Positions 54,103 to 62,314 of a DNA stretch of 64,000 nucleotides are shown here, in pieces (position 1 is the stretch's first letter; each line of letters begins with the position of its first letter). A program made the position numbers and the translations under genes. The stretch spans positions 1-64,000 of the forward strand of contig JAPPFE010000001.1 in NCBI GenBank assembly GCA_028823955.1, read 5' to 3'. The notes under the pieces were generated by a model, which was not told the origin of the DNA, ran no database searches, and saw only the letters and a list, made by a program, of their open reading frames with translations. This DNA comes from Candidatus Dadabacteria bacterium. GTDB lineage: Bacteria > Desulfobacterota_D > UBA1144 > Nemesobacterales > Nemesobacteraceae.

Positions 54103-54130
54103 AAATTACCACTGAAAAAAATAATGTCAA
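54103..54130 (-). promoter_or_regulatory. Dedicated promoter for the 5S rRNA
   Basis: On the minus strand TTGACA (54130-54125) is followed after 16 bp by TAATTT (54108-54103) preceded by TGG, an extended -10. The predicted start, about 54097, lies only 3-5 bases before the mature 5S end at 54093. The promoter fits within the 46 bp after the rpoD stop. Confidence 0.65.
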
Positions 54131-54139
54131 GCTAGAATA

Positions 54140-55624
54140 TCAGTCAGTATTAAAACCCCGTATTGGAAGAGCTCTTCCGAACCTTTTGAGCTTCTTAATG
54201 GCCTTTACCTCGATCTGCCTTATTCTCTCGCGGGTAACGTTCAATTTTTTTCCTATTTCTTCAAGGGTGTATTCCTTGTCCTCATCTATACCAAAACGCA
54301 TTTTAACGACTCCTTCCTCCCCGTTACTGAGGTTGGTGCAGAGCGCGTTGCGCATGATCCGGTTCAATTCTTTGGTTTCGAGCATGTCAAGCGGAGAAGT
54401 GGAAGCCGGGTCCGAGATAATATCCATCAGCCTGCAATCGTCCTCACCAATCGGGGACTCCAGAGAAATCGGGTCACGCGACACCTTCATGATCTTCAAG
54501 ACCTTATCAAGAGGTATGTCCATTGCCTCGGCTATTTCTTCCGGTCTGGGTTCCCTCCCTAATTTCTGCATCAGGGATCTAGAGATCTTGTTCAGCCTGT
54601 TTATATTTTCGGTCATGTGAACGGGAATCCTTATAAGACTTCCCTGATCGGCTATTGCACGTGTAATTGCTTGTTTTATCCACCATGTGGCGCAGGTTGA
54701 AAATTTGTATCCCATTCCATGTTCGAACTTTTCAACCGCTTTCATCAACCCCATATTGCCTTCTTGAACCAGGTCGAGAAACGGCAACCCTCTGTTAACG
54801 TATTTTCTCGCTATACTGACTACGAGCCTGAGGTTGCACTCGATAAGTGTTTTTCTGGCTTTCTTAGTAGCCTTCTTTGCTCTTTCAAACCTTCTAAGCA
54901 CCTTTTTAAGAGAAGCGATTTCCTCCTCAGAATATTCAGATTTCGAACCATTGCCAATCGAATCGTCTGAACCATCCATCATGCAGTCACAATCCCCGCC
55001 CTCAATCCTGTCCACATATTCGACGGCCAGGTTGTATATCCTGTTGGCCTGTGTAGAGGAGAAATCGATTTCGTCAAGAAGTTCTACGGTCCGTTCGTTA
55101 TTCTTTCTGATTCGTTTAGAGATCTTGGCTCTTTCGGTATTTGAAAGAGTTGAAGTATCAAGTTTTTTTCTCAGTTCTTCGGTCTCAGCAAAAAGTTCTC
55201 TGATTGGAAGAAAGTTCCTCGCGGAATTTCTATATGTTTCGCCGTCAGCGGGGGATTCTACGTCCTCGCCTTGGTAGCCCGCACCAAGTGCCCCTTCTTT
55301 TATCTCTTCTTCGAGCTTGACAACCTTTTTCATCATGAAGGGGTTCTCTATTATCATTCTTGCGATTATTTTTTTGCCTTTTTCAATCTGTCTTGCTATC
55401 TCAACCTCTTCCTCCTTGGAAAGGAGGGAGTGCTGCGCAATAGCGAGAATGTACGATCTTATAGGGTCTTGGTCGGAATCATTGCTCTTTACGTGTTTGA
55501 GCTTGTCTTCCGCTCGAGAATCAGACGGGGCATTTTGAAAACTCTGTGCGGACTCAGAGAACTCCCCTTCGTCCTGCCCGTCGATTTCGCTCCTCAACCC
55601 GTTAGTCTCGTCGTTTGGATTCAA
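54140..55624 (-). CDS. rpoD: RNA polymerase primary sigma factor (sigma70)
   Basis: A 494-aa group 1 sigma factor. Region 1.2 starts near residue 53 ([21 protein letters not shown]), a nonconserved insert follows, then regions 2 ([21 protein letters not shown] ... [20 protein letters not shown]), 3 and 4 ([23 protein letters not shown]). The acidic region 1.1 found in most primary sigmas is missing; only about 50 low-complexity residues precede 1.2. In region 2.3 the usual FSTYATWW reads FSTC311ATWW. The start is TTG 55624, overlapping the dnaG stop by 4 bp (TTGA), with GAGGA about 9 bases upstream. Last gene of rpsU-dnaG-rpoD. Confidence 0.95.
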   Translation of the reverse strand: MNPNDETNGLRSEIDGQDEGEFSESAQSFQNAPSDSRAEDKLKHVKSNDSDQDPIRSYILAIAQHSLLSKEEEVEIARQIEKGKKIIARMIIENPFMMKKVVKLEEEIKEGALGAGYQGEDVESPADGETYRNSARNFLPIRELFAETEELRKKLDTSTLSNTERAKISKRIRKNNERTVELLDEIDFSSTQANRIYNLAVEYVDRIEGGDCDCMMDGSDDSIGNGSKSEYSEEEIASLKKVLRRFERAKKATKKARKTLIECNLRLVVSIARKYVNRGLPFLDLVQEGNMGLMKAVEKFEHGMGYKFSTCATWWIKQAITRAIADQGSLIRIPVHMTENINRLNKISRSLMQKLGREPRPEEIAEAMDIPLDKVLKIMKVSRDPISLESPIGEDDCRLMDIISDPASTSPLDMLETKELNRIMRNALCTNLSNGEEGVVKMRFGIDEDKEYTLEEIGKKLNVTRERIRQIEVKAIKKLKRFGRALPIRGFNTD

Positions 55625-57414
55625 CTTGCAGTTCCTCTTATGGTCTTTTCCATACTCACCAGATCCCTGTATTGCTCAACAAGTTTTCTTTCAAGGGTTT
55701 TATCTGAAGAATCACGCTGCTTGCGGATTCTTTCTATTACTTCATTACGCTTAAAAGCTATATTTCTCAGTTCAAGCTCCTTCACGCAATCGTTTAGTAT
55801 TTTCTCCGAAGTCGTGTCGTCTATCAAATCATCCGAAGAAAAAATTAACTCGCTCAGCAGTTGCTGCATCTCGATTTTCTCAAAAGAACTCATCAGGGAG
55901 GAAACTTCGGTAAACTCCCCTTCACCCACACGTTTGAGAATAACCTTTAAATCGCCATTTTCAAAATCCCTACCAATATTCTCAATCTTTTCGGCGCTCA
56001 TCAGGTGGGGGAATTTAAGCAGTATCCTCACAATTTCTCTCTCATGAATGCTTTTTTCCGGAATCAAGGTCGTCGGTGCAAGCGACCCGCGGTTTCTTCC
56101 CGGATTCGAGGTTTTTACCAGAGAGAGAAACTCAGACTCCCTTATCCCGAAAAGCCCCGTTGCCTTGGAAACAGCTTCAGCCCTTCGGACCGGGTCTTTT
56201 ATTTTTGAAACCAAGTCCACAAGAAATTTTATCGACTCTCCGGAAGACATTTTCTTTTCCCTGTACCTTGCAAAAGTGTCGTCAATAATAAAATCCGAGA
56301 CATCAACGGCGGCCGCGATCAGCTCGGCGAGGCTCTCAGGCCCATGCTCCTCCAGATAATCATCGGGGTCGAGGCCATCGGGAATACGGCAAATACTTGA
56401 AGAAATCCCCTGCTCAAGAAGAATCTCTCCGGCCCGGACGGCGGAACGTATCCCAGCGGTATCACCGTCGTAGACAATCACCACCTCCTCGCAGAAACGT
56501 CGCAGAAATCTGGCGTGCTCATTCGTAAAGGCCGTTCCCAAGGTGGCAACCACGTTGCGTATTCCATTTGCGTAGAGCTTTATGAAATCCATGTAGCCTT
56601 CAACTAAAACGGCTTTCCGTTTTCTTCCGATTTCACTTTTTGAGTGGTAGAGTCCGTAAAGAACGCTCCTTTTGTCGAAAACAGGGGATTCAGGGGAATT
56701 CATGTATTTCGGCTGTTTGGATTCGTCTTCGCTCAGAGTTCTGCCGCCAAAACCGCAAATTCGTCCTGTTATCTCGTTTATGGGGAAAATAATTCTGTTT
56801 CGGAACCGATCGTAGTGACCGCTTCCGCTCTCCCTCGCAACAACAAGACCAAGCTCTTCGAGTTCCTTGACACCGATATTGTTTTTTGAAGCGAATTTCA
56901 CAGCGGCATCCCATCTGTCGGGGGCAAAACCGAGCTTGAATTCCTCGATTATCTCCGAGCTGATTCCCCTTGATTCTAGGTACTCTCTAGCCCACGCGGA
57001 GTTTTTTGCTGAACTGCGGAGGTTCTTGCTGTAAAACGAACAGACAAGAGAATTTATCTCAAAAAACCTGGCCGAAGTGGCCTCTTTTTTCTTCTCACTT
57101 CTGGTGCGCGGACGCGGAGCCGGGAGCCTGACTCCGGCTTTCTGGGCAAGTTCCTTTAAGGCTTCGCGGAAACCTATATTGCTGTATCTCATCAGGAAGC
57201 CGAATACATCTCCTCCGGCTCCGCAGCTGAAGCAATGGAAAAAACCCTTCTCATCATTTACGTGCATGGAAGGGTTGTTGTCGTCGTGGAACGGGCAAAG
57301 CCCGATATGGTTCTTTCCAGATTTTTTAAGGGAAACAAAGCCCTGTATGACGTCTACTATGCTGAGCTTTGCCTTTATATCCGCTATCGCTGATGTGAAA
57401 GAAGAGTTCTTCAT
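55621..57414 (-). CDS. dnaG: DNA primase
   Basis: DnaG, 597 aa, makes RNA primers for replication. The N-terminal zinc ribbon has C-P-F-H and [11 protein letters not shown]. The catalytic TOPRIM domain carries [21 protein letters not shown] and [10 protein letters not shown] (Asp-x-Asp), followed by a helical C-terminal helicase-binding region. It sits between rpsU and rpoD in the classic macromolecular synthesis operon. Confidence 0.96.
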   Translation of the reverse strand: MKNSSFTSAIADIKAKLSIVDVIQGFVSLKKSGKNHIGLCPFHDDNNPSMHVNDEKGFFHCFSCGAGGDVFGFLMRYSNIGFREALKELAQKAGVRLPAPRPRTRSEKKKEATSARFFEINSLVCSFYSKNLRSSAKNSAWAREYLESRGISSEIIEEFKLGFAPDRWDAAVKFASKNNIGVKELEELGLVVARESGSGHYDRFRNRIIFPINEITGRICGFGGRTLSEDESKQPKYMNSPESPVFDKRSVLYGLYHSKSEIGRKRKAVLVEGYMDFIKLYANGIRNVVATLGTAFTNEHARFLRRFCEEVVIVYDGDTAGIRSAVRAGEILLEQGISSSICRIPDGLDPDDYLEEHGPESLAELIAAAVDVSDFIIDDTFARYREKKMSSGESIKFLVDLVSKIKDPVRRAEAVSKATGLFGIRESEFLSLVKTSNPGRNRGSLAPTTLIPEKSIHEREIVRILLKFPHLMSAEKIENIGRDFENGDLKVILKRVGEGEFTEVSSLMSSFEKIEMQQLLSELIFSSDDLIDDTTSEKILNDCVKELELRNIAFKRNEVIERIRKQRDSSDKTLERKLVEQYRDLVSMEKTIRGTAS

Positions 57415-57481
57415 TCAAAGCGGCTTAATCGGGGGGGCCTTCAGAAATAACTTCCGATGAAAACCGTCAAACTGAGACGGT

Positions 57482-57670
57482 TTATCTTCTTTTCCTGCTT
57501 GAACTGCGTTTTTTGGCGGCAAACAGCTTCTTTTTTTTCTTTTCGCTCGGTTTTTCGTAGTATTCTCTCTTCCTTACTTCAGAAAGAACCCCACCCTTTT
57601 CAACCTGTTTCTTAAACCTTTTTAAAGCGCTGTCAATGCTTTCGCTGCTACCTACTGTTATTCCTGGCAA
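57482..57670 (-). CDS. rpsU: 30S ribosomal protein S21
   Basis: S21, 62 aa: [42 protein letters not shown] with a basic tail of Lys/Arg/Ser. It assists initiation on the 30S subunit. The start is TTG 57670, giving MPGITV in line with the family, with GGAGG 10 bases upstream. First gene of rpsU-dnaG-rpoD; 67 bp separate it from dnaG. Confidence 0.94.
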   Translation of the reverse strand: MPGITVGSSESIDSALKRFKKQVEKGGVLSEVRKREYYEKPSEKKKKKLFAAKKRSSSRKRR

Positions 57671-57703
57671 AAAATCAAAACCTCCATCCTCATGGGAGTG
57701 AAA

Positions 57704-57732
57704 ATCCTAAAGGATAAAAAAAAGGTTGTCAA
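57704..57732 (-). promoter_or_regulatory. Promoter of rpsU-dnaG-rpoD
   Basis: Minus strand TTGACA (57732-57727) with TAGGAT (57709-57704) at 17-bp spacing. Transcription would start near 57697, about 27 nt before the rpsU TTG. The spacer is unusually T-rich. Confidence 0.55.
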
Positions 57733-57761
57733 ATCACCCGCCGGCCGCTCTTTCCCGCCGA

Positions 57762-57950
57762 CTATTTCGATTGTTTTTCCAGAAGCGGGAATTTTCCAAC
57801 CATCTCACGGTTCTTTCTTATCTCTTCCTCGATTCTGCGGGCGTTTCCCTTCTCGAATTCATGGTCGTAGGGCTCCTGGGAAACCCTCTGCTCTTCCAGT
57901 CTGCTGTTCCAGGAATCCCGCCTGTTTCTGATTTCATCCACAAGTCCCAT
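57762..57950 (-). CDS. 62-aa hypothetical protein
   Basis: A 62-aa charged protein (MGLVDEIRNRRDSWNSRLEEQRVSQEPYDHEFEKGNARRIEEEIRK in part) that should form one or two helices. AGAGGA lies 6 bases before the ATG, supporting translation. Neither a signal nor a motif is seen. It lies just upstream of the rpsU promoter, 36 bp after the deacetylase gene on the same strand. Confidence 0.6.
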   Translation of the reverse strand: MGLVDEIRNRRDSWNSRLEEQRVSQEPYDHEFEKGNARRIEEEIRKNREMVGKFPLLEKQSK

Positions 57951-57986
57951 GACAATCCTCTTTCAGGTGATTTCTCCGCAACCGTT

Positions 57987-58877
57987 TCAGTTCAAAGCGG
58001 CCGTCGATATTTTCATAAATTCAACCTTTTTCTCAATCTTGGGCATATACTCCTCAAGAGCATCTATTGTCTGCGGGTAGGGATGGCCTATACCTACCGC
58101 TATGCCTTTTTTCTCAGCAATCCTTACCAAGCGGTCAAGCTGCTTCATAGTATACTCCTTGCCCCGCTCGCTCTGGTCAATAAAAACATCCCTTTTAAGC
58201 ACCTTTACTCCAAGCCGCCTCGCTACGCTGTATCCGCGGGAGTTGGGAGTCGTAAGGCTGTCAACAAAGTAAAGATCCCTAGCCTTCAGTTCCCGCATTA
58301 TTGTTTTTACCGGCTCTTCATTCTCCATGAACTTAGAGCCCATATGGTTGTTGACTCCGACTATGTTGGGGACGGCCATGATGTTTCTTCTTAGCTCCTC
58401 CCTCATCTGGTCCATCGAGAAGCCGAGCAGCAAAACTCCTTCTCCAGCGTCATCGGCCGTATAACCGGAGGCATACTTGGGTTCCATGGGGAGGTGGAGA
58501 ATCACATCCTTTCCCCCGCGGTAAGCAGCGCGCGCAGCGTACAGGGAATGGGGAAGATGCGGAAGCACGGCTAAGTTAAGCGGTTGTTTGATCCTGAGTA
58601 TTCTGTCAATCGACTCCTTGTCATAGCCCAAGTCATCTATTATGAGGACAACTCCCGGACGCCGGGGCTCTTTCTCCGCAATCTTATCCGCCGCAGTAGG
58701 TGTAGCCTCCCGGGGTGACCAGCCGTCAAAAAATCTTTCGATATGCTTGAGGCCGAAAATCGAAAAGGCGAAAAAGAAAACCAGAACCAGAACTGCGTGG
58801 GTAAGTCTTGCCGTGCGTTTTTTATCGCCGGTTTTTGCCGTAGACTGTCTTTTTCTCGTTCGCTTCTTCTGACTCAA
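57987..58877 (-). CDS. Divergent polysaccharide deacetylase family protein
   Basis: A 296-aa protein with a very basic N-terminus, one membrane anchor (about 25-43) and a periplasmic divergent polysaccharide deacetylase domain (YibQ-like, formerly DUF610). LIIDDLGYDKESIDRIL, LNLAVLPHLPHS, VILHLPMEP and VGVNNHMGSKFMENE (the His/Asp metal-site region) are visible. Substrate unknown. It follows ctpA by 12 bp, the same pairing often seen next to envC/ctpA in other proteobacteria. Confidence 0.87.
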   Translation of the reverse strand: MSQKKRTRKRQSTAKTGDKKRTARLTHAVLVLVFFFAFSIFGLKHIERFFDGWSPREATPTAADKIAEKEPRRPGVVLIIDDLGYDKESIDRILRIKQPLNLAVLPHLPHSLYAARAAYRGGKDVILHLPMEPKYASGYTADDAGEGVLLLGFSMDQMREELRRNIMAVPNIVGVNNHMGSKFMENEEPVKTIMRELKARDLYFVDSLTTPNSRGYSVARRLGVKVLKRDVFIDQSERGKEYTMKQLDRLVRIAEKKGIAVGIGHPYPQTIDALEEYMPKIEKKVEFMKISTAALN

Positions 58878-58889
58878 GCTCCTATCTCC

Positions 58890-60029
58890 TCACATGTGCT
58901 TTACAGTTTCCAACGCCCTTGCAAGCTGCGGGTCCGAGGGGGCATCCTTGTCGCCGCTTTCAACAAAAATATCAGGCTCTATGCCCTTGTCATCTATCAA
59001 AATCCCCTTGGGGGTGAAAAGCCTCGCCGTGGTTATCTTCACTCCCGTTTCCCCCGAAAGTTCTATTACGGACTGAACTGAACCCTTGCCGAATGTTCTC
59101 GTACCGACTATCTTCGCCCTGCCGCTGTCTTTAAGTGCTCCGGCAAGAACTTCGGAAGCACTCGCACTCCCCCGGTTTACGATTACGGCAACGTGATTGG
59201 TCGGTATATCCATCCCCTCTCTGGCGAAATACTCCTTCGAAGTCAGTTCAGATCTTCCCTTCACGTTCAGGATAAGCCCTTTATCCAGAAACATGTCGCT
59301 AAGCGCAAGCGCCTGTTCAAGCAATCCTCCGGGGTTGTTCCTGAGGTCAAGCACAAGTCCTCCGAGCTTCTCACCGTTTTCCTCCTCAAGCCCCTTGTAA
59401 GAACTGAGAAACTCATCCGCAGAATCCCTGTGGAACTGCGATAGCTTTATATAACCTATATCTTTTTCGATCAACCTGGACTCGACACTTTTAAGTTTCA
59501 CTATCCGTCTTGTGATGGTGAACTTATGGGTTTCCTCGGTTCCATCTCTTCTGACAACGATATCAACTTTAGTTCCTTCTCTGCCCCTTATGCGGTCCAG
59601 AGCGTCAACTATGTTAGTCTTCTCGGTACTTTCTCCATCTATAGAGATGATCACGTCTCCCGATTTCACGCCGGCTTCCTGCGCAGGACTTCCTTCAATC
59701 GGAGATATTACGGTCAAAAACCCGTCGCGCACCGTAATCTCGATTCCTATGCCCTCAAATTCCCCCATAGTTCCTATCTCAAGGTTCCTCAAGCCCTCGG
59801 ATGAAAGGTAAACCGAGTAGGGATCAAGGGAATCGAACATGCCTTTTATGGCGCTTTGGGTGAGTTGCTCGGAGGAAACCTCTTCCACATAGTTTTTCTC
59901 TATAAGGTTCAGGGCCTTTGCGAAGTCGGAAAGGCCTCTGTACGTATCTTCTTTTGCGAGAAGTGGGGTTGAAAAAAGAGAAGCCGGAATTAACGCGTAT
60001 ACTATGAAAAAGAAGCGGAACTTTGTCAT
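58890..60029 (-). CDS. ctpA: Carboxy-terminal processing protease (S41 family)
   Basis: A 379-aa periplasmic protease with signal peptide (about 1-25), a PDZ domain (GIGIEITVRDGFLTVISPIEGSPAQEAGVKSGDVIISIDG) and an S41 catalytic domain. The Ser/Lys dyad is S288 (RGSASASE) and K315 (TFGKGSVQ). It probably trims envelope proteins such as peptidoglycan hydrolases. Divergent from the small membrane protein gene at 60156. Confidence 0.94.
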   Translation of the reverse strand: MTKFRFFFIVYALIPASLFSTPLLAKEDTYRGLSDFAKALNLIEKNYVEEVSSEQLTQSAIKGMFDSLDPYSVYLSSEGLRNLEIGTMGEFEGIGIEITVRDGFLTVISPIEGSPAQEAGVKSGDVIISIDGESTEKTNIVDALDRIRGREGTKVDIVVRRDGTEETHKFTITRRIVKLKSVESRLIEKDIGYIKLSQFHRDSADEFLSSYKGLEEENGEKLGGLVLDLRNNPGGLLEQALALSDMFLDKGLILNVKGRSELTSKEYFAREGMDIPTNHVAVIVNRGSASASEVLAGALKDSGRAKIVGTRTFGKGSVQSVIELSGETGVKITTARLFTPKGILIDDKGIEPDIFVESGDKDAPSDPQLARALETVKHM

Positions 60030-60155
60030 TGCGACCTACGTTTCCTGTAGTTTACCTGAAAGGATTTTTTTTTGGACTAAGCAAGTAAAGCAGGGTTTTC
60101 GCCCTTGATGAAAAAGGGGAAATAAGATAGGTTTACGGTAGATCGGTTTACTTAT

Positions 60156-60374
60156 ATGTCCACACTTTTTACTGGAATAATATCAGGATTTGTCAAAAGC
60201 TGCGTTTCCGACCTTCCCGAAGCATCCCGGGAGTGGGTTCCGCTGAAAAGAGCCCTTTTCTACCTGGGGGCACTTCTCATATACCCGGTCGCCCTGATCG
60301 TGGCCATGGTGGTAATTGCTACGGTCGTTCTGATCGCATATCCCGTTTCTTACATCTATCGGGCGGCGAGCTGA
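60156..60374 (+). CDS. 72-aa membrane protein of unknown function
   Basis: A 72-aa protein: an amphipathic N-terminus with Cys16 (GIISGFVKSCVSDLPEASREWVPLKRALF) then one or two membrane helices (about 36-66). No ribosome site before the ATG. It is 40 bp upstream of uppS and may share its transcript. No family recognised; coding status rests on its composition and position. Confidence 0.5.
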   Translation: MSTLFTGIISGFVKSCVSDLPEASREWVPLKRALFYLGALLIYPVALIVAMVVIATVVLIAYPVSYIYRAAS

Positions 60375-60414
60375 AGCGACGGTTGTCAGCAAAGCTCTCA
60401 AACAATGTCTCGTA

Positions 60415-61155
60415 ATGCAGAAAAACCGTAACATTTCCACGCCGGGTCCTATCCCCAGACACGTTGTCATAATAATGGACGGCAACGGAAGATGGGCGAA
60501 GCGAAAGAATCTCGACAGGATGATCGGTCACAGGGAAGGAATAAAATCTGCAAGATCGATGGTCCGCGCCGCGCGGGAGATCGGGATAGAATATTTAACT
60601 CTTTACGCATTCTCCGCCCAGAACTGGAAGAGGCCGGGGGAAGAGGTTCTCGCCCTAATGGATCTTTTAAGGCAGTACCTCTCAAATGAAGGCGAGAAGC
60701 TGCTTGCGCAGAACACCAGGCTAAATGCGATCGGGAATCTCTCGAACCTTCCCAAAGACATACGTGAGCTTCTCGGGCGCGTGATGAAAATGACGGAGAA
60801 ATGCGACTCCCTGACGATAACCCTGGCTCTTAGCTACGGGGGCAGGGAGGAGATAATCAACGCCGTGAACAGCATAATCGAGGAGGGAAAGAAAAAACCG
60901 ATTTCCGAGAAGGACTTTCAGGAATATCTCTATACCTCCGGCCTGCCTGAACCGGATCTGCTCATAAGAACCGGGGGAGAAATGAGACTTTCGAACTTTC
61001 TGCTGTGGCAACTGGCCTATGCCGAAATATACGTCACGAAGACACTCTGGCCGAATTTCAGAAGAAGGCATCTGCTAAAGGCCATCGCCAATTACCGTAA
61101 CAGGGAAAGAAGGTTCGGACTGACAGGAGAGCAGATACGGGAGAAAGGGCGCTAG
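60415..61155 (+). CDS. uppS: Undecaprenyl diphosphate synthase
   Basis: UppS, 246 aa, builds C55-PP, the lipid carrier of peptidoglycan and O-antigen synthesis. The catalytic D22 is in IIMDGNGRWAKRKN. RSMVRAAREIGIEYLTLYAFSAQNWKRP and LIRTGGEMRLSNFLLWQLAYAEIY are present. dxr starts 1 bp after its stop; the cdsA gene that usually lies between them is absent. Confidence 0.96.
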   Translation: MQKNRNISTPGPIPRHVVIIMDGNGRWAKRKNLDRMIGHREGIKSARSMVRAAREIGIEYLTLYAFSAQNWKRPGEEVLALMDLLRQYLSNEGEKLLAQNTRLNAIGNLSNLPKDIRELLGRVMKMTEKCDSLTITLALSYGGREEIINAVNSIIEEGKKKPISEKDFQEYLYTSGLPEPDLLIRTGGEMRLSNFLLWQLAYAEIYVTKTLWPNFRRRHLLKAIANYRNRERRFGLTGEQIREKGR

Positions 61156-61156
61156 A

Positions 61157-62314
61157 TTGAAAAAAATCTCCATACTCGGATCAACCGGCTCGATCGGGTC
61201 GCAGACCCTTGAAATAGTACGAAGATTTCCCGAAAGATTCGAGGTAACGGGCCTTTGTGCGGGAAAAAACATTGATCTTCTTGCAGAACAGATAACGGAA
61301 TTCGCCCCGAAGATCGTATCGGTTACCCGAAAGGACGACTCGGAACGACTCAGGGAAATCGCCGGTCCGAAAACACAGATATATTACGGAGACGAGGGAA
61401 ATATCGCAGTTGCTACGGAAGGCGATTGCGATCTGGTTATATCCTCCATGGTAGGTTTCCCAGGGCTTCTGCCTACACTGTCTGCAATACGGGCCGGAAG
61501 AAACGTTGGGATAGCAAACAAAGAATCTCTTGTGGTCGCAGGAGGACTTCTTATTTCCGAGGCAAAAAACCAGGACGTTACCCTCCTCCCCGTGGACAGC
61601 GAGCATAGCGCCGTTTTCCAGACGCTTCTTGAAAAGGACCGCGAATTTCTTAAACGGATCATTATAACGGCATCGGGTGGGCCGTTTCGCAAAACCCCGA
61701 AAAAAGACCTGGAAAAGGTTACGGTCGCCGACGCCCTCTGCCACCCCACATGGAAAATGGGAGAGAAAATAACCATAGATTCGGCGACGCTGATGAACAA
61801 GGGGTTTGAAATTATAGAGGCGAGGTGGTTTTTTGACATGCCCGCCGAAAAAATATCAATTTGGGTACACCCCCAGAGCATCGTGCATTCAATCCTTGAA
61901 TATGTTGACGGCTCGTTCATAACCCATCTTTCCGCCTCCGACATGAAAATACCGATAGCCCAAGCACTCTCCTATCCCGAAAGACTCGATCTAGGGTGCC
62001 CCGACGCCTCGCCGGACGACCTCTCGGACATCACGTTTGAGAAGCTGGACACAGATAAATTCGAGGCTCCCGCGATCGCAATTGAATGTCTCAGAATGGG
62101 CGGCACCTATCCAACCGTGCTAAACGCCGCGAACGAAGTGGCAGTAACGGCATTTCTTGACGAGACAATAAAATTCACCGATATAATCCCGATAGTCAGG
62201 GAAACTCTCGAGCGTCACGACAAACTTGACTCGGGATGTCTTGACAATATATTAGAGGCGGACAGGTGGTCTAGGAGCACCGCCGGTTCTATAATGGAGA
62301 GCCTTCTTTCTTAG
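61157..62314 (+). CDS. dxr: 1-deoxy-D-xylulose 5-phosphate reductoisomerase
   Basis: Dxr, 385 aa, makes MEP in the non-mevalonate isoprenoid pathway. The NADPH motif ISILGSTGSIGSQTLEIV opens the protein; ANKESLVVAGG, LLPVDSEHSA (metal site) and SGGPFRKTP follow. The start is TTG 61157, placed exactly where the family begins. The uppS neighbour uses its downstream product. The stop overlaps the rseP start by 1 bp. Confidence 0.96.
   Translation: MKKISILGSTGSIGSQTLEIVRRFPERFEVTGLCAGKNIDLLAEQITEFAPKIVSVTRKDDSERLREIAGPKTQIYYGDEGNIAVATEGDCDLVISSMVGFPGLLPTLSAIRAGRNVGIANKESLVVAGGLLISEAKNQDVTLLPVDSEHSAVFQTLLEKDREFLKRIIITASGGPFRKTPKKDLEKVTVADALCHPTWKMGEKITIDSATLMNKGFEIIEARWFFDMPAEKISIWVHPQSIVHSILEYVDGSFITHLSASDMKIPIAQALSYPERLDLGCPDASPDDLSDITFEKLDTDKFEAPAIAIECLRMGGTYPTVLNAANEVAVTAFLDETIKFTDIIPIVRETLERHDKLDSGCLDNILEADRWSRSTAGSIMESLLS

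Noticed and set aside
55271-56047. 258-codon plus-strand open frame across the rpoD/dnaG junction
   Set aside because: Antisense to two essential genes with full motifs; composition is low-complexity Ser/Phe/Leu, as expected from a reverse frame.
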